Source of the DNA: Pelodera strongyloides
Taxonomy: Eukaryota > Nematoda > Chromadorea > Rhabditida > Rhabditidae
Reading direction: 5' to 3'
Length of the DNA stretch: 64,000 nucleotides
Assembly: GCA_036852015.1 (NCBI GenBank)
Contig: JAANDG010000057.1
Location: 186,001 to 250,000, forward strand
Each line of letters begins with the position of its first letter. The stretch's first letter is position 1. The position numbers and the translations under genes are program-made. A model generated the notes under the pieces. That model searched no databases and was not told where the DNA came from. It saw only the letters and a program-made list of their open reading frames with translations. Shown piece by piece: positions 22,185 to 33,900 of the stretch.

Positions 22185-24465
22185 ATGAGTTTTCCTGCGA
22201 CGGCGGACGATTCTTCATCTTCTTCAGTCTTTTGTGCAGATCCGACTACCGAATCTATGGCTTCCACCAATGGCTCACGGTTGCATTATGCCTCTGTGGA
22301 AGTCGATATAAAGAGGCATCGATACCCATTTTGCATTGTTTGGACTCCTATACCATGTCTAACGTGAGTTTTGTTGTTTAGCCTATTTTGTAGAATTTGT
22401 ACCTTGCTATAGGGTTGTTTCGCTGAATTGCAAGAAAATACTTTCTCCGGATTGAGCGGTGAATATGGCGTTTCGTAGCTTTTGTTTTCTAATCCAGCTC
22501 CACATCTACCGTACATCCGTATTTGTTTCATTTTGAAGTTTTACTGCCATTCATGGTTTCAGCTGGTTTTTCCCGTTCATTGGCCACATGGGAATAGCAA
22601 CGAGTAGAGGAATTATAAGGGATTTCGCTGGACCATATTTTGTCAGCGTGAGTTTGTTTGCTTTATTTTGAACTATATATATTTGCTTTCCTAAGATGTT
22701 TGTAATGTGAGTGTTTTTTTACTTTTCTCCTTTGCCGGGGCCACTAGGAACCAATCAATCAATTAATTTTACATTGAATATTATGTGTTTCTTGGCTGTG
22801 GTAATCGGAATTGATATTTATGTTTGTTTAGGAAGATAATATGGGATTTGGATGGCCAACACGGTACCTTCCTTTGAATATCAACCAAGTGGAAGGAGGT
22901 GTCGAAAGCTTCGACCGGTCTGTAAAAGAAGCAAGCGATGAATATAAGGGCAGAATGGTCGGTTTTTTTAATCATTGTTGAATGAAAACTGTATTCAGGT
23001 GGAAGGTTTAGTTATGTGTGACCGTGTAGCAGTAGCAGTATGACTTGTTGGCCGTAAATCGGTGGGTGAAATCGCGTTCGCGCACCATGCACCAGTCATT
23101 GTCATGGGTGGGAGCTCACAGCTCATGTACATTTGTTAATGGTTTTCGGTGAAATTGATTACGTCTTATCAAAAAAGTTCAAATTATCATCTTGCTGTAC
23201 GAGTGGAATCACGGAATCTTTTATGTGGGTGCTATTAAAGTTGGGGGGGCCAAAGGCCAAAGTGGGCGGGGCCTCAACAGTTATTTTTTCGTCCTTTTGA
23301 ACATATGAAAATTGGGATAAACGACTACGGGCATTCCACTGCTCACATAATCTATGATGCATTGCTTAAGTTTCACCATTTAGTTTTACAAGGAGACTGT
23401 ATTGTCAGTGCGGCGCTCTAATGCAGTCAGACATGTTAATTCCTTAGCCTTTAGCATTAGCAGCAACTGCGAATCCATCGTCTGGGGCCGTATACAAGTA
23501 TAAGGAAAGTCTTGTGGATAATTTGTCCCACTATTTTTCTCTCACCTCCCACTGGTAGGAGTGGTAGGCATGGAGCATGATCCAAGCTTTCGTGCAAACT
23601 ACCACTGATAGTACTGACCTACTGATCAATAGAAACGCTGACGACTGTTAGCTCCTGCTCAGCCTATCAATGTGAAAGTACTTTCCAAATCCGAAAAAAA
23701 TAGCTAGGACTAAGCTCCCCGTCGGTATCACAGAAAATCCAAGTGTACCGGTACCGGCTGTTACAAAAATATGACTGTTATCTTTAGCCAATGTAACCTA
23801 TAGTAGATACTCCTGCTCAATGTTGTTGGCAAGAAACAGACGAACTAGAATGAATTAGGTTCATTTTGGCTCGAAGAAAGGCCGAAAAAATAATTTTTGA
23901 GGCCCCGCCCACTTTGGCCCCCCCAACTTTAATAGCACCTTTATGTGTATGGAGACGATGAGAATTTAACTTGTATTTGTATGTTTCAGCATAACTTGTT
24001 CTGTGATAACTGCCACTCTCACGTGGCCCTGTCTCTCAATGGAATGCGGTATAATGGGAAGGATAACTGGAATATGATCACTTTGTGTTTTTGGATCTTA
24101 TTTGCTGGGAGATACACTGGGTAGGTCCTGATTCCCTCGTTTGTGCACTGCATGGTTTTTTTTAGGTGTTCTGTCGCCCAATTTCTACGCCTGTTAGGAT
24201 ATTTACGTGATTTTTTAATAGTATATTACGAACCAATTTCTTCAAAAGAATCGGTGTTAGCTTGGCTGTTTTGTAGATAAGTATGCTCCTAAGTATAGTA
24301 AGCTTTCTTATTTATCGCGATGAGGCGGTTTGCGTATTTGTTTATGAATTTTCTTTTCTTATGTATGTACACTTCAGATTCGGTGGATTCCTGAAGCAAT
24401 GGTTGCCTTTCTTCATAATGTGTGGTCTGATTGGGACTGCAGTGTTCTTTGCATCACGGGTCTAA
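22185..24465 (+). CDS. TMEM222: TMEM222 (DUF778) multipass membrane protein
   Basis: Five exons (22185-22363, 22563-22647, 22832-22957, 23990-24120, 24378-24465) join in phases 2, 0, 0, 2 to 202 residues, close to the 208 of human TMEM222. Family signatures are [39 protein letters not shown] and [10 protein letters not shown]. Hydrophobic segments lie near residues 52-72, 155-170 and 182-198, the last being [17 protein letters not shown]. The Ser-rich N-terminus (residues 10-15) is variable. The family is membrane-bound with a poorly defined role. An acceptor, TTCCATTTCAG, lies 23 bp before the ATG with no upstream exon and may be a trans-splice site. The 1-kb third intron carries a hAT-like element. 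The donor after exon 3 is GTCGGT. Confidence 0.95.
23228..23939. mobile_element. Non-autonomous hAT-like transposon in TMEM222 intron 3
   Basis: Inverted ends start GGTGCTATTAAAGTTGGGGG and end with its complement, and the similarity continues through GTGGGCGGGGCCTC, about 50 bp in all. The 8-bp word TTTATGTG is directly repeated at 23,220-23,227 and 23,940-23,947. An 8-bp duplication is characteristic of hAT transposition. No transposase frame is present. Confidence 0.85.
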
Positions 24466-25251
24466 GTTCTCGACATTTTTATATTATTTCAGTTAATCCT
24501 ACCCATCATGAGGTTCTCTTTGTAGGATTTAGATTAAAGTAAAATTGATTAAAGCATGTTACGTTGATTGTTGATTAAAGATTAAAGCAGATTAAAGCAT
24601 GTTACGAGTAGCTGAACAACTCATTTTTTTAAATCTAGTATCTAACTGAGTTTAACTCATTATGTGCCTTTTTGTATTTTTTTCCTAGTTGAATTAAATT
24701 GCGTCTACGATTCGTGCGCAGATCTCCACGAGAATGAGCTCCAAATTAATGTTTATTTATTTCTTTGCAGTATAGTAACTTTGAAGCTGTACATATATTG
24801 TATTTAATTTGTATATTGTATTTTCTTTCCGCCTGTTATTAACATTAATTGTTTCTTCTAATCTCATCTCCATCTCCAGTCAATCAATTATTTAATGTGC
24901 GATAATTGGCTCACATTTTATCGATAATTCTCAATCATGGAATACCTGATTATCAGTCAGAATGAATCTCTTATGCTTTATGTTTTGCTTGTTTGCATAC
25001 GGGGAATCCGTGTCTCTTAGTTGGTCCATTGCCACCTCCTTTGAGTTCTCTGCCTTGATTATTCACTTATTCTAATTTTCATTTTATGTAATGTTAACTA
25101 GTTCTCCCCTTCTTTCACTCTTCTATACACTATACACTTGACCTCTGTTTTCTTAGTATACTGTATATCGGACTACTGTACTGTGAGTATGCCGTTTCGT
25201 TTTTGATATTAGTCTGAATTTTGTAATTCATTTTATATTTGAGGGGAAACT
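24466..25251. other. Intergenic region between TMEM222 and SNRPA1
   Basis: AT-rich unique DNA. Around 24,536-24,605 the words GATTAAAG and GCATGTTACG repeat in a short irregular tandem array. It must contain the TMEM222 3' end and the SNRPA1 5' UTR. No clear trans-splice acceptor is seen next to the ATG at 25,252. Confidence 0.5.
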
Positions 25252-28200
25252 ATGGTCCGTCTCTCAGTGGAACTTCTAAATGACGCGGCTCAGTATGTGA
25301 ATCCGGTTAGAGATCGAGAGTTGAACCTTCGCAACTATAAAATCCCAGTTATCGAGAATATGGGAGTTACGAGAGTAAGTTTTTGCTATGTATTTTTGTT
25401 TTCAGGCTACGTTTTGTAAATTTTCTCAGTTTTTAGGAGCTAGTTATGAACTAAGCTTGTGCACTCCAGTAATCTGCATATATCTCTTTTTAGGATCAGT
25501 TTGATACGATTGACCTGACGGATAATGACATCAAGAAGTTGGACAATTTGCCGCTGTTGAAGCGTCTGACCACGCTGTACCTTCACAATAACCGAATTCA
25601 GTAAGAATACTTTTATATGATTTTTGTTCCCGCTTCTCTTCCCGTTCCTGTATATTACTATTGAATGGGAATTGTTCGTCGAAAATTCGAAAAGTTTAAA
25701 TCCGCATTTAATTGAAGCGCGTGTGAAATTGCTTAAAGCGAAATACCACCCGGTTTGGGGTTTTTTCACCAAAAATAGTTTGAAAAAATTTATAAACGAA
25801 AATAAACATAACAACACAAACAAATAAGTGCATCTTGTATAAAAATGTTCGCAAACCACCAATTTTTTGCGATTTTGTATGGGAAAATTCGCTTCCGGCG
25901 ATTTGCCGATTTTAATACTAGCACAGCCCCGGAAAAATCGAGGGATGGCCTTTTCAAATGATCACACACTCCGAAGCATCCAAATGACGAAATATTGACA
26001 AAATATTTTGAATTTGGCTAGTAAAAGTCCAAAAATGCACATTTTGAAAACGGCAGTAAACGCACGGTTGTTTACTCCTCCTCTTTTCCTATTTTTTTTG
26101 TTGAGACCGACCGCTAATTCGCTTTAAATCCACGTTTAATCGAAGCCCATGTGAAATTTAATTTAAATGTCCCAGGTGAAACATCTCGCAGATTTCGCTA
26201 AATCATAAGTGTGCTCCGTTTTTGTTGGGCCAATGTATACGCTAGCCCTGCGCGCGCCTGATTTGCCTGCAACTTGTCTTGTTTGTAATTCGTAATTTAT
26301 TGACGTTAACATTGTCCATTATTAAACGTAAAAAAACTATGTTACGTTGTGTAGTTGGGCATGTGCTGGAGCGGGACCCATAATGAAGAGTATTTTCCAG
26401 CTACATCCAGAGTGACTTGCACGAGGCCATTCCCAACCTGAAGACACTCACTCTCACAAATAATAACATTTGCGAATTGGGAGATATTGACCCACTGGCA
26501 GCGTGCACGAAATTGGAATATGTTACGTGAGTGTTTTTTTTTGTCTTCATGTATACTTAGCATTTCTTGTACTAGGGTACTAGGTTGGTACTTATGATTG
26601 CCAACCCCTGCGAAAGTCTGAAGTAGCTTATTTGTATTTAAATTGAAATTCAAACATGATTAGGACATTTAAAACATTTTATTGAACATGCACTAAATGT
26701 ATAATATGCAATATTTAAAGAAATTGTGCGTGCAAGTAGCGTTATTGTGATGGTTTGTACCCAGTAGCCGCGAATAGCCTCTCATTAGTGTTTTGTTTAT
26801 GCACATTGTACATTGATACGTGAAGGTCTAATTATGTGTTCTAGGTTCATTGGAAACCCGATCACTCACAAGGAACACTACAGATACTACATAATCTATC
26901 GGTTACCATCTGTTCGAGTCGTCGATTTCAGGAGAGTGAAACAAGCGGTATGTGATTGTTTTTTTAGTGCGACTTGACGATTTCTTCCTACTTTTCCACA
27001 AATTTGCCTTCTAATGCCGTGTTACCGTTTGTTGCGTTTGCGTATAGGCCTTTAAAGGGAGAGGCCCACGAGAAAAAAGTTTCCTTCAATTTATTTGCAC
27101 AGAATGTCCGGAATTTCAGAAATGTCACTGTGAAAACCGCATTTCTTTGCACCTAGAACTCACAGAGTTATTCCCCTGCAAACAGTTCGGCCATGCACCG
27201 TAGTCAGTAACGTCAAAATACGTTTTTACGGTTTATATCCGTCAATTAGCATTCTTTCTGTACATAATAATTGTGAAACGAATGAAGAACATTCCTACGA
27301 TTATAAAAAAGCGTTTCAACATTGCAATGCCCTAAAAGCGCAAAAATTGATTCTGACTACGGTACCTGGCCGAACTGTTTGCAGGGAAATAACTCAGCGA
27401 GTTCTAGGTGCAAAGAAATGCGGTTTTTACAGTAATGTTTGTATAATTCCGGATATTCTGTGCAAGTAAATTGAGGAACTCTTTTTTCTCGTGGGCCTCT
27501 CCCTTTAAAGCGAAATACCGGCCGGTTTTTGAAACACATCGAGTACACCATCATTCTTATGCAACTTATGCAAATGAACATAAATTAGAATAAAAAAAAC
27601 GAGCTAAATTCGAGTAAATTAGCATAAATACGTAAGAATTCAGTGTGGTCCGCGATGCGTTTCAAAAACCGGCCGGTATTTCGCTTTAAGACACCTTTTT
27701 GGTACTGGTAGTAAGCAGTTGTCGAGGAACAGGAAGATGGGGTTCGGAATCGATTGGGTGACTTTTTGAAACGAGTAATGAATAAAGATTTTATCACTCA
27801 CAGGAGCGTGAGGAGGCGAAGAGACTCTTCAAGGGCAAGAAGAACAAGGGTCGTCTTGCTCAGGTCAGCTTATAGTTTATAGTTTTCCACTGGTAGATCA
27901 TACCTTTGATGTGATATGCCTTTGTCGTGTTTTTAACTCTAAATAAATCTTTTACGGCACAAGAGCGTGCTGCTTTATTAAAGGGTAGTTCGATACATTG
28001 TTCAAAGTTCGAAGCTTATGACTTGTTCGCAGAGGTAGTTCCAGTAGTAGATGTCCTCTCTTTTTATTCTTCCGTGATATTTCGGGTTTTCTTTTCTAAG
28101 TGTTTGTACGTAGTTATTGAGAAGGACAAAGTGTAAGTAAGTGTGAACGTGAAGGTCTGCATTGTGTGCGTTTACTCAATACATAATAATAATTTATTAC

Positions 28201-29301
28201 ACCACAAAGGTGCGCAAAAACATACATAATTAAGACAATAAATACAGTTAAGACAGAAAAACGGTAATAAGGGGCATAAGGTACATGTGTAAAGTTAGTG
28301 TACATTGTGCTGTTAGTGTATTCCTCGCTTTGTTCTAGATTGGAAGAAAGAGTGACTTTGCCGAGGTTGATAAGGAAAATCAGGAGAATATCCCCGTGGC
28401 AGCTGCTGTGGCTGCTGGCACTCTCACCGAGGAGGATCGAGAGAAGATCAAGGTATACTATCGGTGCCTTTGTATATTTGAGTAGGTCAGACTGTTCGAA
28501 GTTGAAGAACTCACAATTCGTTTCCACTTGCACGTTTAATACACTTTTCTGTTGCCTCACAATCAATTGTTAGTCCAGTCTCCGTTTGGCGATGTTGAAT
28601 CTTGAATCTAAGTGTTTTGTGCCATTTTATTACGCTTTCGTGGACGTATGTTTCTTTTTATTCAAGTGGTTCATTTGTTCAATGTAGTGCTGAATTGGTG
28701 AATGAAGGTTCTGGGCCGAGTAGACGATGATAGCTTCAGTTTAACTCTTTTCAGGAGGCAATTAAGAGTGCCAAATCCCTACAGGAGGTTGATTATCTGA
28801 ACAGTGTCCTCCAGTCGGGAAGAATCCCCGAAAAGGGATGGAATGCCGGACTCGAACTCACCCGACAACAGGCACTCGTCAATGGAAATGGACAGGAGGA
28901 GGGGTACTGTAGTTTAACATATTCTTATACATCGATCTACGAACTATGATTGTGACTTACTTTGTGAATATATGTATTGCTCATTATAGGAAAATAAGCT
29001 AAGCTAATAACTCACCTAATTTTGGTATAAACGTGTATCATCGTCATGATGTAGCGCGTACTATCCGTGGTATAGTTTCGTTGTATGACTCACCACGGTG
29101 ACAGTCGCATGACTTCTTGACTTTGACTTATGATACATTTTCAGATTCGAGCCAGAAATGGAAACCGATGTGACTACTGAGGAGGAGGCTCCTATTACTG
29201 AAGAAGAGCCTGGAGAGCCTGAGCCAGAAGAAACTGAAGAGCCCCAGGGTGAAGGGCAGACAGAAGACGCCGAGACTGATGAAGTGATGGAACAGGAGTG
29301 A
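25252..29301 (+). CDS. SNRPA1: SNRPA1 / U2 snRNP A' leucine-rich-repeat protein
   Basis: Eight exons (25252-25374, 25494-25600, 26401-26526, 26845-26947, 27804-27863, 28339-28452, 28755-28903, 29145-29301) join in phase to 312 residues. The N-terminal 170 residues are the U2A' LRR domain: VNPVRDRELNLRNYKIPVIEN, LPLLKRLTTLYLHNNRI, LKTLTLTNNNICELGDIDPL and LEYVTFIGNPITH. The LRRCT cap is RYYIIYRLPSVRVVDFRRVK. U2A' binds U2B'' and U2 snRNA stem-loop IV in the spliceosome (mog-2 in C. elegans). A helical region with KGRLAQIGRKSDF and LTEEDREKIKEAIKSAKSLQE follows. The last 55 residues are an acidic Glu/Thr/Pro tail that makes this protein about 57 residues longer than human U2A' (255). Introns 2 and 4 are enlarged by inverted-repeat elements. 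Confidence 0.96.
25700..26170. repeat. Repeat-rich segment in SNRPA1 intron 2
   Basis: A TTAA-AGCGAAATACC-like left end at about 25,733 and a TTCGCTTTAAA right end at about 26,127 suggest an old element. Just outside, a diverged direct repeat of about 40 bp (TTTAAATCC...TTTAAT.GAAGC...GTGAAATT) occurs at 25,696 and 26,124. Confidence 0.5.
27051..27504. mobile_element. Inverted-repeat element with about 150-bp arms in SNRPA1 intron 4
   Basis: The left arm starts TTTAAAGGGAGAGGCCCACG and the right arm ends CGTGGGCCTCTCCCTTTAAA. The arms remain complementary inward through GTGCAAAGAAATGCGG and CTGTTTGCAGGG. The centre (27,200-27,360) is not paired. TTTAAA at both ends suggests a TTAA target site. 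Confidence 0.75.
27509..27685. mobile_element. AGCGAAATACCGG MITE, copy abutting the previous element
   Basis: About 35-bp inverted ends (AGCGAAATACCGGCCGGTTT) flank an AT-rich middle with ATGCAAATGAACATAAATTAG. TTAA lies at both borders (27,505-27,508 and 27,686-27,689). The left TTAA is shared with the neighbouring element, so one was inserted into the border of the other. Confidence 0.82.
27940..28060. repeat. Dispersed repeat (AAGAGCGTGCTGCTTTATT family)
   Basis: A block with AAGAGCGTGCTGCTTTATT followed by TATGACTTGTTCGCAGAGGT recurs, diverged, at 35,345-35,400 and 43,966-44,050. Part of it appears inverted at 39,492-39,525. It is of unknown class. Confidence 0.55.
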
Positions 29302-30904
29302 TAATCAGGGGAGATCATCTGATGACGTATCAGGGGGGATCCTCTGATGACGTCACTCTTCCTTATCTGTACGTTCCCGTGTCTGTGAGTTGGTGAGCGT
29401 CTATAGTTACTCTGAAGGTTTATTGGGTAAGTATATCTTGTTTTATCATTTTATCCACTTGGTAGTTTTAATAGCAGGGTCTTGTTAAATTCATTAAAAA
29501 TCTAAAACTGGAGGTTAAAGTTTGGTACAGGACGGTATTACTACACACCTGATCTGTGCCTTGGGTTTTGATGGCGATTTCGACGTCGACATTTGGTTTA
29601 CTGTGATGTGGCCCCTGTTATTAATACGAGTCCATAGTTTTCTGTAATTTCCGTCTTCACATAGTCCTTTTGTAATGCGTTTGAGTTTCATCTACTTGAG
29701 TAGATCAGAAAATATGTCAGCTTGCTAAGATATACTTTTTGAACAGAAGCTTTTGTTCGAGCAAATAACATAGAATCCACCATCCTTATTTATGATTTAA
29801 GATCATCTGTAAGAAGCGTTTTGTTTCTAGTAATTTATCTTCTTAATCACGTTATTGTTTGTAGTATTTCAAAGTTGTGTGTTCTGTGTAGATCTCTTGA
29901 GCTGGATTTCGCATGTTTGTTTACGGTGGATCACGTTATTTTTGTATGCATTATTTATTTTCCACGAAACTGAGAAATTATTATCCAAGTTATATGTTTG
30001 TTGAAAATTTTTGTTAAAGCGTCTTATACAGAATAAACTGTTTGTTGGATTCGGCTGTTTTCTGTTTGTGTTATTTGGATATGCTGTTCTTTTAGGTGAC
30101 ATTTATGTGTGTATATATGTTTTTGTGGTAAAGCATAATTTTAATGTTTATTTGAACCCGTCTGTGTATTTTGCGACAAGCTTGACTCTGATTGCGTTCT
30201 TTCATGATGGGGTTTTGTTGCTGTTCTGCTTGTGTTCTCGCAATTTCAATCGCCCAGCCAGTTCTGATTTGTAGTAGTTAGTTTCGAAATCAGGTTCTCG
30301 ATATGCAATTGCCCATGGTCGTTTTACATTCACTGTCTTGCGTTTCTGCTTTCGTAGGCCATTTGGGAAAACATAAGTGAACATTTTATTGGATATTTAA
30401 ACGTATAAGAAAGTATTTAATGATAAACAAACTACAAAATCCATCTCGTATACCTAAAAATGTTCATAAGGATATGAGTTGAGCTTTATCATAAAAACAC
30501 CTCCGTTCTACTAGCTTATATATTAGTAGAATCACGGGGCGGAGTTTGTGAGTAAAAAAATTGCATAGCAAAATCAAATACATAGCGGCGATAATTATTA
30601 ATTAGTTTGTAAACCCATCAGTAAAGAATAAAACCAGTGTAAATGTCTAATACCTACCACATAAGAAATATTGCACAGTTCCCATATGTGAGTGATCAAA
30701 AATATTATATTGCGTTTGATTATTGCACTTCAAATATATGCTTTAGTAGGATCTATATGTTAAATAATATAAATCTAACAATTTGAAAGTAAAAGCCTTA
30801 CAGCTTTCAACCAATTTAGATTTTTTTCACTTGATTAATTAGCCAGAAAAATTACGGTAATCATACAGTAAATATTACAGTAATTACAATTATTATTGTT
30901 GAAA
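29302..30904. other. Convergent intergenic region between SNRPA1 and the Warthog gene
   Basis: Two genes converge here. Near 29,306 a 21-bp word GGGGAGATCATCTGATGACGT is followed by a slightly changed copy at 29,329. No other exon chain was found. The region should hold both 3' UTRs. Confidence 0.5.
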
Positions 30905-33900
30905 TTAGAATAATTGCTTCGGGACAAATAGATCCATCACTGTGCTCAGGTATTCCACACCGAACGGTACCTAAATGTATTAATGTTCTAGCAATATAAA
31001 ATTTTATATTTTAATAATTGTTGCTGAATCCTTTTGTTTTTGGTCACTAAAATTATGTTTTTTTTTACGTACTTATGTTTTACTACTTTTTTTTTCCAAG
31101 TTGTATAAGAAACGTAAACTTACTTCGTATTCCACCTTCTTTACCGGGAATAAGTATTCATAAGCGAATGATGCCTGTCTGTATATAGCAAAGAATGTTT
31201 GTTGAAGAGCCTTCAGTGCGAAATTGGTATGACATGAAGACAAAACTCCATTAACAAAAATATCTCCTGTAGATGTTAGAGGAGCATAGATTCCCTTGCT
31301 TGTGATCTAAAGAATGAAAGTTATGACTAGAGCCATTTCGTCCGCTGACATGTGCTCAGTTTGCGTCTCCTTTCACCGACGCGTTTGTTTGGCAGGGAGG
31401 CAACGCCCCTATTTCCACCAGCTAGACCCGGGTTCGAATCCACCCATGAGCGATGATTTATCTGGTACGCATAGTTCGTCTGAAGTTGTTGTGTCGAGAA
31501 TTTTCTTAACCTGTGAGCTCGTATGTTTTGCGTTGGGTTTTTTAGCAATTGAAAGTTTGTATTCGTGTATACATTCCACACAGCGTTTCAATTTTTTTCG
31601 TCGAAAAGTTGTGCTGATAGAAAAAACTTATTCGTAACAAAAAAGCCTACGTCCATATTTCCCGTAGCGAATAACAATTGTAGTTTTTCTTGGAAACAGC
31701 TTTTCTGTTTGACCCCGAACCCAATGCTTGTGCCAAATTTTGGCGAATTAGCTGACAAATAGTATCGAAGTGCGCCAAACGTACGCGCGATAAAAATTCG
31801 TTCCACTCTTAACCGTAAAGCCTTTGGGACCCATGTTCGACAGTGCAAAAGACGTAAATGCTTACCTTGCTGATGGAAACAATTCTCTGGCGTGACACAT
31901 GTCGTCCGTGGTTTGCAATCACATCGAAGCATTCTCCGACCTGAACTTTGCATAAATCATTTTTATTACTAGTTATGCTGCATCCTATAAAGAAGTCGAC
32001 CTATATTGCAACAAAAAGGTGCTTCAGACAAGAATAGATGAGTAATATGACGGTATTTGTGCCAATTTTTTTCTTGCAGGATCCATGCCCATGATTCCTT
32101 AGTTTACTGCTAATTTGTCCCAAACGACTGGCCACTACCGTAGTTTTAACATGTTTTATAGTTAGTTTCAGAGAAACATACCTATAAGCCGATAATGAAT
32201 TGAGTTTCAAAACCTACCTTTACATCCTTTGTACGAACGGCGTTCAGAGCCTGTCCAGGAACACAATTGGACGTGTAGATTAGATGGTCACCGGTTAACT
32301 CAATCGAAGTACCCGTCTCCTGAAGTATTGTATTTCATTAACATATTCCAATGGATGAACAGCTCTTCAGGCGCAACATTACTGCATTACAACCATGTCA
32401 ATACCACTTCGTCATATACTGCCGGATATTTATTGCTTATAAAACAGAACTCTTCTCTCGCTCGAATGCGTATGTTTGGTCCAAAAATTATTGATTTGCA
32501 TAAATGTTTACCGTTTCCAGCTTAAAGAACTCGGCCGTTTCATTGTCGAGTTTATGAAGGAACATGACGATTGGAGAGTATTGGATCTGAAAATGGTTGA
32601 AAATTGAACCCTTCTCTGCTTTGGTTGATTTCCTAGATAAGTGGTGATTTCCCACAGATTGGCTTGTTCAGAAATAGATGAATTGTCATACCATATTCTC
32701 ATCAATGCTGAGCACCAGATCTCCTTTCTTCAATTCATTCATTTTCTTATTTCCTGAAGGCGTTTCCACTTCCATATCCCCACTGAAGCACTTGAGACCA
32801 CCCTGCAAGTTTTATATCGGTCATTAATAAATGTAACCAACATTTAGCCTACGGACACATTTGTATAACTATAACTAGAAGCAAGGCTCAGTCCAGAGGA
32901 CACTCACCCCTCCACCGGAGTAAGCTGGTGCTGCCGCGGGATATGCGTAAGAAGCAGGCACGCAGGCGGGAGCCGCCATTGTGGGCCCGCACTCCTGTGG
33001 TGGGTAGCTGTAGGAGGGCTGTTGTGCTGGGGCAACTGGAAATTGTCGATTATGAATAAGAAATCCGTTACCATTAACAAAATGCTGCGATTTCCAGGGG
33101 TTGTTCAATAAGGTATGCAAAGTTCAAAACGTATGACTTGCTTCGCAGAGCCCGTGCGCTCAGAGCCATCGTTCGGGTTTGGTACGAATACTACAATAGG
33201 TAACCTTCAGGACTAAGCATTCAAGATAGTTAATAAGTAGAACCACCGACCTGGATAAGCCGATGGACCTTGTTCCATTGGTTGTTGTGGGATCTGCCCT
33301 TCAGGTGCCGCGTAAGAGGTCTGTTGTGGGGGACCAACAGGACCCTGAACCTGAACACATTGTTTCTTTATTTCTGGTCTAATACGGTAATACATACAGT
33401 GCACGGCATAAGTATACGGGCACCAAAAACATGTTTCTACTAGGTTGGGAGGTAGCCTATTTTGCACTGTATTTTGTGAAAACTGAATTGACTATGGAAG
33501 TAATATTTTAATTGTTTTATTGAAGTCGTGTCCTTCATTATTTCCCCTTTTCCTTAATTTATCATTTATTCTTTTCCTTTGTAACTAACCTGTGGTTGTT
33601 CAACTTGTTGATAAGTGATTTCGTTCTGTTGCTGTGGTTGTTGTACTTCTTGTGGTGGTGGTGCAGGAGCTGGGAACTGCTCCTCAATGTAGGAGGTCTC
33701 CTGAGCCTGATTGTCACCGTAGCCAACGGAGGGGATGGGTGCCTGGAAAGTGATTCAGCTTCCAACAACGACATAAAAGAACTTTGGTTGCAATGACAAT
33801 TGACAACTGCCTAAAGTTTTATGCTAGCAAGTTTGTGCTGCTACATAAAACAAACAAGCGAATGAGTTTGCTACCTGAGCTTCATAGTTGTTCGCTCCAT

